Shown: positions 1-5,976 of the stretch, in pieces
Layout: every line of letters begins with the position of its first letter
Numbering within the stretch: position 1 is the stretch's first letter
Assembly: GCA_937891875.1 (NCBI GenBank)
Contig: CALATR010000236.1
Span: 1 to 5,976, forward strand
Reading direction: 5' to 3'
From: an uncultured Pseudomonadota bacterium
Lineage (GTDB): Bacteria; Myxococcota_A; UBA796; GCA-2862545
DNA length: 5,976 nt
The notes under the pieces: generated by a model
Seen by the model: the letters and a program-made list of their open reading frames with translations, nothing else
Databases searched by the model: none
What the model was told of the DNA's origin: nothing
Position numbers and translations under genes: made by a program

Positions 1-1416
1 GCCCAGGCCGAGCCAGGTGGACGGGTACCACCAGGAGTAGAAGCCGAGCAGCTTGGGCAGGGCCTTGAGCTGGTCACCGAAGGACTTCGCGTAGATGAAG
101 TCGGTGGCCACGGTGAGGTGCTTGTCCAGGGCCTCGCGGGCCATGAACAGGTGCATGATCTCGGAGCTTCCTTCGAAGATCCGGTTGATCCGGCTGTCGC
201 GCAGGGCCCGCTCGATGGGCATGGGGGCCTCGCCGCGGGAGCGCAGGGACAGCTCCTGCTCGTAGCCGCGGCCGCCGCGGATCTGCAGGGCGTCATCGAG
301 CAGATACCAGTTTCGAACGGTGCAGTATTCCTTTGCCGCCGACGCCTCGAGGCGGATGTCGTAGCCCTCGGTCATCGCCAGCTCGTTGGCCAGGTGGGAC
401 AGGGTCTCGATGGCGTACGTGGTGGCTGCCATGTCGGCGATCTTGTGGGTGACGGCCTCGTGCTTGCCCACGGGGGCGCCCCACTGCACCCGCTCGCTGG
501 CGAAGGTGCGCACCATGCCCAGGGCGTTGCGGCTGCTGCCGACACACGCGGCGGGCAGAGACAGGCGGCCGGTGTTGAGCGTCGTGAGCGCGATGCGCAG
601 GCCGGCACCTTCCTTGACCAGCAGGTTCTCCTTGGGGACCTTGACCTGATCGAAGCGGATGACGCCGTTCTCGAGGGCGCGCAGGCCCATGAAGCGGCAG
701 CGATGCTCGACCGAGATGCCGGGGCTGTCGGCCTCGACGATGAACGCCGAGATCTTCTTCGTCTCGGGGTGGCGGGCCATCACCACGAACAGCTCCGCGC
801 GGGTGCCGTTGGTGATCCACAGCTTGGTGCCGGTGATGACGTAGTCGCCGTCCTCGGTGCGCTCCGCGGTGGTGGCGAGGCGGGCGGGGTCGGAGCCCAC
901 GTCGGGTTCGGTCAGGGCGAACGCCGAGATGGCGCCCTTGGCGCAGCGGGGCAGGAAGCGCTGCTTCTGGTCCTCGTTGCCGAAGGTGCCGACCGGGTTG
1001 GGCACGCCGATCGACTGGTGCGCGGACAACAGCGCCATGATGTTGCCGTCGTAGTAGGCGCCCAGCTCGATCGCGCGGGTGTACTCCCCGATGGTGAAGC
1101 CCAGCCCGCCGTACACCTTGGGGATCTTGATGCCGAAGGCGCCGAGGTCGCGCAGGCCCTGCACGACGTCCTCGGGGATCTCCCCGCTGGCGTCGATCGC
1201 GGCGGAGTCGACCGTCTTCAGGAACGCCTCGAAGCGGGCGTACCATGCGTCGAACTCGGGGGAGGTGGGGGTCTCGGGCACGTCGGCGACCCAGTCCACG
1301 TGCAGACGACCGAGGAAGATGTCCTTCATGATCGAGCGGCCCGCCCAGGTGTCGCGGCTGGACTCGGCGAGCTCGCGTGCCTCGTCGGCGGTGGCGTGGT
1401 GGTGCTGGTTGGCCAT
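1..1416 (-). CDS. Acyl-CoA dehydrogenase, long VLCAD-like form (partial, C-terminus beyond left edge)
   Basis: This is a flavoprotein that would catalyse the first step of fatty-acid beta-oxidation: alpha,beta-dehydrogenation of an acyl-CoA, with electrons passed to electron-transfer flavoprotein. The visible 472 residues begin MANQHHHATADEAR and run to the window edge without a stop. Family motifs appear in order: an N-terminal helical domain with IKIPKVYGGLGF; FALTEPDVGSDP at about 166-177, the ACAD signature around E170; GTKLWITNG with W200 and T202 at the FAD site; RVQWGAP at 309-315; QIRGGRGYEQE; and IFEGSSEIMHLF, whose E415 is at the position of the catalytic base of MCAD and VLCAD. Ordinary ACADs end soon after that motif, but this one continues at least 57 residues with an aromatic FYSWWYPSTW stretch at 459-468, so it belongs to the long class with an extra C-terminal domain. 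The start is supported by AGGAGGG five bases upstream. Chain-length preference cannot be read from the sequence. The family call is very secure; the subfamily is likely. Confidence 0.96.
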   Translation of the reverse strand, partial: MANQHHHATADEARELAESSRDTWAGRSIMKDIFLGRLHVDWVADVPETPTSPEFDAWYARFEAFLKTVDSAAIDASGEIPEDVVQGLRDLGAFGIKIPKVYGGLGFTIGEYTRAIELGAYYDGNIMALLSAHQSIGVPNPVGTFGNEDQKQRFLPRCAKGAISAFALTEPDVGSDPARLATTAERTEDGDYVITGTKLWITNGTRAELFVVMARHPETKKISAFIVEADSPGISVEHRCRFMGLRALENGVIRFDQVKVPKENLLVKEGAGLRIALTTLNTGRLSLPAACVGSSRNALGMVRTFASERVQWGAPVGKHEAVTHKIADMAATTYAIETLSHLANELAMTEGYDIRLEASAAKEYCTVRNWYLLDDALQIRGGRGYEQELSLRSRGEAPMPIERALRDSRINRIFEGSSEIMHLFMAREALDKHLTVATDFIYAKSFGDQLKALPKLLGFYSWWYPSTWLGLG

Positions 1417-1420
1417 GAGA

Positions 1421-1427
1421 CCCTCCT
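1421..1427 (-). promoter_or_regulatory. Shine-Dalgarno sequence of the acyl-CoA dehydrogenase
   Basis: On the minus strand the sequence reads AGGAGGG, four bases before the ATG at 1416-1414. It is nearly a perfect anti-Shine-Dalgarno match at a normal distance, and it decides the start of the dehydrogenase gene. Confidence 0.85.
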
Positions 1428-1468
1428 GATCGGTTCTACCGGCGGAATCGGCCGGGCGCGCCCGTTGC

Positions 1469-1501
1469 TGAATGGTCATTCACTGAATGAGCGCTCATTC
1501 A
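1469..1501. promoter_or_regulatory. Clustered palindromic operator, FadR (TetR-family)-like
   Basis: Four alternating half-sites are packed into 33 bp: TGAATGG (1469-1475), TCATTCA (1476-1482), TGAATGA (1484-1490) and TCATTCA (1495-1501). The last two form a perfect 18-bp palindrome, TGAATGAGCGCTCATTCA. The arms and the 4-bp spacing equal the Bacillus subtilis FadR (YsiA) box, described as TGAATGAMTANTCATTCA; that protein is a TetR-family repressor of beta-oxidation genes released by long-chain acyl-CoA. The site lies 53-85 bp upstream of an acyl-CoA dehydrogenase start, a natural place for such an operator to overlap the promoter. It is A+T-rich against G+C-rich flanks. No clear -10/-35 pair could be assigned on either strand. 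The site sits in the 219-bp divergent region, so it could also affect the rightward gene. That a TetR-type protein binds here is inference, and no regulator gene is in the window. Confidence 0.75.
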
Positions 1502-1610
1502 TACATGATCACGAACGGGGGGTGGGGCAACCGGGGGCGCATCGGATCGTTGCGGGGTCGGCGCTACGGAAGATCCTCGTTTTCGCTCAAGCGGCAGGCT
1601 CGATGACCGA

Positions 1611-1630
1611 CCGGAGGGCGCCCCCGGAGG
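1611..1630 (+). promoter_or_regulatory. Duplicated Shine-Dalgarno-like CCGGAGG before the GT2/TPR gene
   Basis: CCGGAGG occurs at 1611-1617 and again at 1624-1630, 13 bp apart. The second copy puts GGAGG (1626-1630) five bases before ATG 1636 and eight before ATG 1639, and so favours these starts over the in-frame ATG at 1603, which has only a weak GGCAGG upstream. The first copy is too far upstream for either chosen ATG and may be a chance repeat. Confidence 0.6.
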
Positions 1631-1635
1631 CCCCC

Positions 1636-4600
1636 ATGATGTCGATGACTGCCTGCATCCTGTTTCGTGACTCCGTCGAGTCCCTCCCCGCCTGCATCGA
1701 CAGCGTGATCGACGTCGCTGACGACGTGCTGGTCGTGGTGTGCGGGGACCTGCCGGATCCGGAGGGGCTGCCTGCGTCGGTCCGCACCTGCCGCCTGCCG
1801 TGGCGGGGGGACGAGGGAGCCCTGCGCGCGGCCGCGGCGAACCACGCCCTGGGCGCCCGGGTGCTCTTCCTGGACGGTCGGGAGCGCCTGGTGCTCCGCG
1901 GCGAGCTGGCCGCGCCGTCCTTGTGGCGAGGCGGCGCTGGCGTGCTCATCGAGGTGGTCGAGGCCGACCGTGCCGCGCCGGACGTCGCCCGGGTTGCCGC
2001 CGGCGAGGGGTGCCTGACCGAGCCCCGCCTGGAGGCTCGCCTGCTCGATCGCGGCGTCGCCAGGACCTTTCATGGCGTGCGCGAACCCCGGCCCGAGCTG
2101 GCGATCTCTCGCCTGCCCCGAGTCGACGCCTGCATCGTCTCCACCATCGCCATCCGCACTGCCGGCCAGAGCGATGCCGAGACCGCCGCGTGGATCCGCG
2201 CCACCGTGGCCGCCCCCGGCGATGCCCACGTGCTCGCCGCCGCGTCCAGGCACCTGCGAGAGCAGGGTCATCGAGATCTTTCGAAGAACCTTGCGATCCG
2301 AGCGTTCGACTCCGCCCTCGACGGCCAGGTGGACGCGCTGCACTCGGCCACCATCGCCATCGCCCTGTGCGAGCTCGACGCGGGCGACGCCCACTCCGCC
2401 CACGCCCATGTCGCGGCGGCTCGGGGACGCCTGCTGTCCCACCCCGACCTGGACCTGCTGCAGGCCCTCGCGGCCATCGAGCTGAACCGTCCGGAGCTGC
2501 GCGGTCCGGCCATGCGCGCCCTACGCCAGTCCCTGTCCCGCGCCGACGAGCGCTTCGTGCACCGGCCGCTCCCGGGCGCCACCGGCGATGCCGCCCGCCT
2601 CGCGCTGGCCACCCTGCTGATCGCGTCCGGGGAGGCGACCTCGGCCGGGGACGTGCTCGACCGCCTGGCGCCCGCGTCCACCCGCAGCCTGCCCGCCGTC
2701 CTGCTCCGCGCCGAGCAGGCCCTGCTCACCCACCGCCCGGCCACCGCCCTGCGGATCCTGGTCGACCGCCTGGAGCACGCGGGTGCGGATGGTTGGATCC
2801 TGGCCGCAGACGCCGCGTACCGCCTGGATCAGCGCGACGACCGCAACGCGTTCATCGACCGGGCCGAGGCCCACCTGGATCGCGGCCTGCTCGCACCCCA
2901 CCGCACCGAGCGCCTGCGTGCCGTCCGGGCCGCCATCGCTGCCGAGGCCGTGCTGCCCCGCCTGTGCGGGGACGTACCCCTGATGCCCGAGCTCGACGAC
3001 CCGCGCGCTCTCGGCGAGAATGCGGCTTCCTGCGGCGATCTGGATCGGGCGCACGCCATGCTGATCGAGGCCCTGCGCCGCGAGCCCACCGACGTCGTCG
3101 CCTGGAACGACCTGGGCGTGGTGCTCCACCAGGGTGGTGCCCTCGACGCGGCGGCCCTCGCCCTGCGGGTGGCGGTCGAGCTGGCTCCCGAGGACGCCGA
3201 TCTGCGCCTGCAGCTGGCGGTCGTCTCCTGGTCCGGCGGCCACCTCGCCGACGCGTGCGAGCAGGCCCGCCAGGCGCTGCGCCGCGAGGAGCTGGTCGAC
3301 GCCCGCGCCCTGCTCTCGACCCTGGACGTCGAGGGTGCCCGGCCCCCGCGGGTCGCGATCCCGGCCGACCGGGCTGACCTCGCGCCGGTCGTGCGCCTGG
3401 CTGGCGGCCGGCCCCTCATCGCCGAGCCCGACCTGGTCGAGGCGCTCGGTGGACTGTGGGCCTGGGCGGCGGCCGCCGGACCGGACGTCGTGCTCGACGA
3501 GACGCCGGACGAGGCGCTGGCTCTGCTGGCCCCGGTCGTCGCGCCGTCGGTCGGCTTCGACGCGCTGGTCCGGGCCATCCAGGGGGTGCGCATCGGGGAG
3601 CGGTCGTCCGGAAGCCGGGTCCGCCCGGTGCTCTCGGTGGTCGTGCCGAGCCGGGATCGCCTGGCCTCGGTCGTCACCCTGCTCGACCGGCTCGCCCTGC
3701 AGGACCTGCCCCCCGCGCTGATGGAGGTCGTGGTCGTCGACGACGGCAGCGCCCTGCCCATCGAGCGGGAGGCCCTGGGTGCCCGCCCGTTTGCCGTCCG
3801 GCTGGTCAGCCAGCGTCCCATGGGTCCGGCCTCTGCGCGAAACGCGGGGATCGAAGCGGCACGGGGTCGCTTCGTCTGGATGCTCGACGACGACGCCCGC
3901 CCGGCGCCCGACGCGGCGCGGCTGCACCTGGTCGGCCAGCTCCAGGCCGAGGACGACGTCGTGCTGGTCGGCGGCATGCGCCTGCTGGAGCGGCACCGTC
4001 GCACCGTGTGGGACCACCTGCTGGACACCTCCGCCCTGTACCGGGGTCGACCCGACGCCCCGCTCGGCGAGGCGCTGTCCTGGCGCTCGCTGTCCGTGTG
4101 CAACACGAGCGCCCCGCGCAGCCTGCTGCTGGACGTCGGTGGCTTCGACGCGGTCGCCTTCCCCGAGGGCTCCCACGAGGACGCCGAGCTGGGCCTGCGC
4201 CTGGATCAGCGGGGTGTGCCGCTGATCCACCGCCCCGACATCCACGCCGGACAGGATCGGCGGATCGGGGTCGACGCCTGGCTCGCCCAGGCGCGGGCCA
4301 ACGGCCGCGGCCAGGCGGCCCTGCGCGTCCTGCATCCCGAGCGCGACGATGTGCTCCGCCTGGGCGATGGCGCCGGCCCGGTCGAGCCCGTCATCGACGC
4401 CCTGCGCACGGTGCTCGAGGTGCGCACCCCGCGCATGGACCAGGGGCTCGACGCCCTGCGTCGCCTCGCCCAGAGCCCGATTCCTGCCGATCCGACGCTC
4501 GCGCGCAAGCAGCTCCTCGAGCTGCGCCACCTCGCCGAGATCCTGGGTGACCATGCCCACCAGCAGGGCCTGGTCGACAGCCGTCGCCGAGTCTCCGGGC

Positions 4601-5430
4601 CGGCGGTGGATCCGGTGCTCGCGACGACCACGGTCGTGCTCGCCCACCGCTCCCACGATCTCGGCTCCGACGAGGTGCTTGCCGCGATCATCGAGGATGT
4701 TCGCCGACACTCTCCCGGTCCGGTCGAGGTGGTGGTGGCCTGCATGGGCCCCGCGCCCGTCGCGACGGCGGACGTGGTCGTGGTCCCCGTGCCCGGCAAT
4801 GACGTGATCACCGCCTGGAACCTCGGGATTGCCCGTGCGACCGGCGAGACGATCTTCCTCTGCGACGACGCCATCCTCTTCTCCCCGGGCTGGCGCGAGG
4901 CCCTGCTGGCTCACGTCAGCGCATGGCCCGACGTGGGCGTGGTCTCCGCGCTGGGCGCCCGGGTGCGCTCCGATCTGGACGGCGTCGCCGCGCGTTTCCA
5001 CCGTGACCGCGCCGGGGAGCACGCCTGGCCGGTGCGGGTGCAGCTGGCCCGCACGCTGATCCGCCGGGACGTCATCCTCCACATCGGCGGTCTCGACGCC
5101 ACGATGGGCGAGCTGGCCGGGCACGACCTCGTGCTCCGCGCGCGCCGGGCAGGCTTCCGGGTCCGCCTGGCCGGAGACGTGCTCATGGGTGCGGTCGACC
5201 GCCAGCTCTCGCCGACGCCGGACCACGTACGCGCGTTCCGCGCGCGCCACGGCATCGACCCCCTGGAGCGGACAACCCTGCAGGAGGCGGCCGAGCTGCC
5301 CTTCGACGGCGTCCGCGACCGCCGGGAGCTGCGCCCCATCGACGGACCGACCGTGCTCCTCGAGCCCGGCGGGCTGCCGTTCCGCCCCATCCGTCCCGCC
5401 GAGGACGATGTCGCGGCGGTGGCGAAGTAG
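1636..5430 (+). CDS. Large multidomain protein: degenerate GT2 - TPR - GT2 - GT2-like
   Basis: This 1264-residue protein has no signal peptide or membrane segment, so it is probably cytoplasmic. Residues 1-170 resemble a GT2 nucleotide-sugar fold: TACILFRDSVESLPACIDSV, then VVVCGD where DTGS is usual, and FLDGRE (78-83) where LDADE is usual, so it is probably inactive. Residues 216-420 are helical and TPR-like. Residues 458-560 give about three clearer TPR units (for example AWNDLGVVLHQGGALDAAALAL). The central GT2 domain starts near 664 and has every expected element: LSVVVPSRDR, VVVDDGS (699-705), SARNAGIEAARG, a metal-binding LDDDARP with D751-D753, and HEDAELGLRL with E848-D849. A third GT2-like domain (about 996-1190) keeps WNLGIARATG, D1077-D1078 and GHDLVLRARRAGF but lacks the VDDGS motif. 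The central domain probably transfers a sugar from a nucleotide-sugar donor to a glycan or protein; donor and acceptor are unknown. ATG 1636 is chosen for its Shine-Dalgarno sequence; 1639 and 1645 are also in frame. Confidence 0.92.
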   Translation: MMSMTACILFRDSVESLPACIDSVIDVADDVLVVVCGDLPDPEGLPASVRTCRLPWRGDEGALRAAAANHALGARVLFLDGRERLVLRGELAAPSLWRGGAGVLIEVVEADRAAPDVARVAAGEGCLTEPRLEARLLDRGVARTFHGVREPRPELAISRLPRVDACIVSTIAIRTAGQSDAETAAWIRATVAAPGDAHVLAAASRHLREQGHRDLSKNLAIRAFDSALDGQVDALHSATIAIALCELDAGDAHSAHAHVAAARGRLLSHPDLDLLQALAAIELNRPELRGPAMRALRQSLSRADERFVHRPLPGATGDAARLALATLLIASGEATSAGDVLDRLAPASTRSLPAVLLRAEQALLTHRPATALRILVDRLEHAGADGWILAADAAYRLDQRDDRNAFIDRAEAHLDRGLLAPHRTERLRAVRAAIAAEAVLPRLCGDVPLMPELDDPRALGENAASCGDLDRAHAMLIEALRREPTDVVAWNDLGVVLHQGGALDAAALALRVAVELAPEDADLRLQLAVVSWSGGHLADACEQARQALRREELVDARALLSTLDVEGARPPRVAIPADRADLAPVVRLAGGRPLIAEPDLVEALGGLWAWAAAAGPDVVLDETPDEALALLAPVVAPSVGFDALVRAIQGVRIGERSSGSRVRPVLSVVVPSRDRLASVVTLLDRLALQDLPPALMEVVVVDDGSALPIEREALGARPFAVRLVSQRPMGPASARNAGIEAARGRFVWMLDDDARPAPDAARLHLVGQLQAEDDVVLVGGMRLLERHRRTVWDHLLDTSALYRGRPDAPLGEALSWRSLSVCNTSAPRSLLLDVGGFDAVAFPEGSHEDAELGLRLDQRGVPLIHRPDIHAGQDRRIGVDAWLAQARANGRGQAALRVLHPERDDVLRLGDGAGPVEPVIDALRTVLEVRTPRMDQGLDALRRLAQSPIPADPTLARKQLLELRHLAEILGDHAHQQGLVDSRRRVSGPAVDPVLATTTVVLAHRSHDLGSDEVLAAIIEDVRRHSPGPVEVVVACMGPAPVATADVVVVPVPGNDVITAWNLGIARATGETIFLCDDAILFSPGWREALLAHVSAWPDVGVVSALGARVRSDLDGVAARFHRDRAGEHAWPVRVQLARTLIRRDVILHIGGLDATMGELAGHDLVLRARRAGFRVRLAGDVLMGAVDRQLSPTPDHVRAFRARHGIDPLERTTLQEAAELPFDGVRDRRELRPIDGPTVLLEPGGLPFRPIRPAEDDVAAVAK

Positions 5431-5491
5431 CGGCGCTCGCGATTCCGCTGATTGGCCGCTCACGCGGACCCGCCCGCGATAGGCCGTCGAC

Positions 5492-5976
5492 ATGAACGAG
5501 CCCGATCCACCGAGTGAATCGAATGACGTGCTCCAGGCACGGATCGCCGAGCTGGAGCGGGAGAACGAGGAGCTCAGACGCTTCGTCCGGCGCGCCACCC
5601 ATGACCTCGAGGCGCCGCTGCGGCGGGTGGTCACCTTCTCGGACCTGCTCGCCCGGGAGCTCGGCGAGGTGGACGGGCACGCGGCCGAGGCGCTCGACTT
5701 CCTCCGCCAGACAGCGGTGCGCGGCCGGGACCGGGTGCGTGCCCTGCGCAGCTACACCCGCCTGATGACCCTGCCGGTCGAGGTGCGGTCCTTCTCGATC
5801 GAGGCGGTCGTGACCGACGCCCTGGGCCGCGCCGAGGCCGCCCTGCAAGACGTGCACGTCGTCCGCGACGAGGGTGGTGTGACGGACGTGGTCGCCGAGC
5901 CCGAGCTGCTCGCTCAGGCGCTGGCCGCCCTGCTGGCCAACGCGGGTCGCTACCGGGCACCGGCTCGCGCCGCGGA
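5492..5976 (+). CDS. Cytoplasmic sensor histidine kinase (partial, C-terminus beyond right edge)
   Basis: The 161 visible residues begin MNEPDPPSESNDV. A short coiled coil at about 13-34 (QARIAELERENEELRRFV) runs directly into a dimerisation/phosphoacceptor domain whose H-box, THDLEAPLRRV, has the expected phosphorylated His at H37 and the usual HDLxxPL pattern. The domain continues through TFSDLLARELGEVDGHAAEALDFL to about residue 91. This resembles the phytochrome-type HisKA group. An ATPase domain then begins, with the N-box in LAALLANAGRYR; N150 fits the Mg-binding Asn, while the earlier Asn often seen in NLLxNA is Ala. The G-boxes would lie beyond the window. There is no membrane segment, PAS or GAF domain before the H-box, so signal input must come from elsewhere. 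The Shine-Dalgarno is weak (AGG at 5481-5483). GTG 5528 is a less likely in-frame start. The gene follows the GT2/TPR stop by 61 bp in the same direction, so co-transcription is possible. Its partner response regulator is not in view. Confidence 0.88.
   Translation, partial: MNEPDPPSESNDVLQARIAELERENEELRRFVRRATHDLEAPLRRVVTFSDLLARELGEVDGHAAEALDFLRQTAVRGRDRVRALRSYTRLMTLPVEVRSFSIEAVVTDALGRAEAALQDVHVVRDEGGVTDVVAEPELLAQALAALLANAGRYRAPARAA

Noticed and set aside
1453..1464. 12-bp palindrome CGGGCGCGCCCG between the operator and the dehydrogenase ribosome site
   Set aside because: It is pure G/C and short, so it is expected at a fair rate in this genome. It has no loop suited to a stable hairpin and no link to a known site.
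1550..1578. Possible sigma-70-like promoter for the rightward gene (TTGCGG, then ATCCTC 17 bp on)
   Set aside because: The -10 match is poor and the host's promoter consensus is unknown; it cannot be told from chance.
118..1635. Plus-strand open frame continuous with and upstream of the GT2/TPR gene
   Set aside because: It lies antisense to the dehydrogenase, which has all family motifs and a strong Shine-Dalgarno. Its translation (runs of Gly, Ala, Val, His, Asp) matches no fold. It is open only because of the high G+C content.
1740..3377. 545-codon plus-strand open frame in another phase
   Set aside because: It is extremely rich in Arg, Pro and Gly with no domain pattern, and overlaps well-supported coding sequence. 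It is a frame shadow.
5463..5478. Possible terminator hairpin CGCGG-acccgc-CCGCG after the GT2/TPR stop
   Set aside because: The stem is only 5 bp and no T-run follows. Such pairings are common by chance in this composition, so read-through into the kinase gene remains open.
2521..5634. 1037-codon open frame on the minus strand
   Set aside because: It is opposite the GT2/TPR gene, whose plus-strand translation carries ordered GT2 and TPR motifs; the minus-strand product is low-complexity without recognisable motifs. It is a shadow of G/C third positions.
1..5976. CRISPR arrays, tRNA or rRNA genes, insertion sequences, long repeats
   Set aside because: No regularly spaced repeats, no tRNA-like cloverleaf, no transposase motifs or terminal inverted repeats were seen. 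Nearly all of the window is accounted for by three protein genes.

Overview
This window comes from a very G+C-rich bacterium (roughly 70% by eye, with codon third positions almost always G or C). The lineage cannot be fixed from three genes. A long-form acyl-CoA dehydrogenase, a large TPR/glycosyltransferase protein and a sensor-less histidine kinase would fit a Myxococcota-type or similar large-genome Gram-negative, but that is only a weak inference. The composition opens very long frames on both strands, so several long open frames opposite or upstream of the real genes are not genes.

Layout. (1) The minus strand from the left edge to 1416 holds the N-terminal 472 residues of an acyl-CoA dehydrogenase of the long, VLCAD-like type; its C-terminus is off the window. 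(2) Positions 1417-1635 are a divergent intergenic region. It holds a strong Shine-Dalgarno sequence for the dehydrogenase and a 33-bp cluster of alternating TGAATGA/TCATTCA half-sites, including a perfect 18-bp palindrome. The arms match the operator of TetR-type FadR repressors of fatty-acid degradation. (3) The plus strand from 1636 to 5430 encodes one large protein of 1264 residues. It appears to contain a degenerate family-2 glycosyltransferase (GT2) fold, a helical/TPR region, a canonical GT2 domain and a third, partly degenerate GT2-like domain. (4) The plus strand from 5492 to the right edge holds the start of a cytoplasmic histidine kinase with a short coiled coil, an H-box and the beginning of the ATPase domain.

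How they fit together. The dehydrogenase and its operator form a recognisable fatty-acid beta-oxidation unit that should be derepressed by acyl-CoA, although no regulator gene is in view. The GT2/TPR protein and the kinase lie in the same direction, 61 bp apart, and could be co-transcribed; nothing in the sequence links them functionally. The most unusual items are the half-site cluster and the triple-GT2 architecture. I do not see a clear, wholly new system here.
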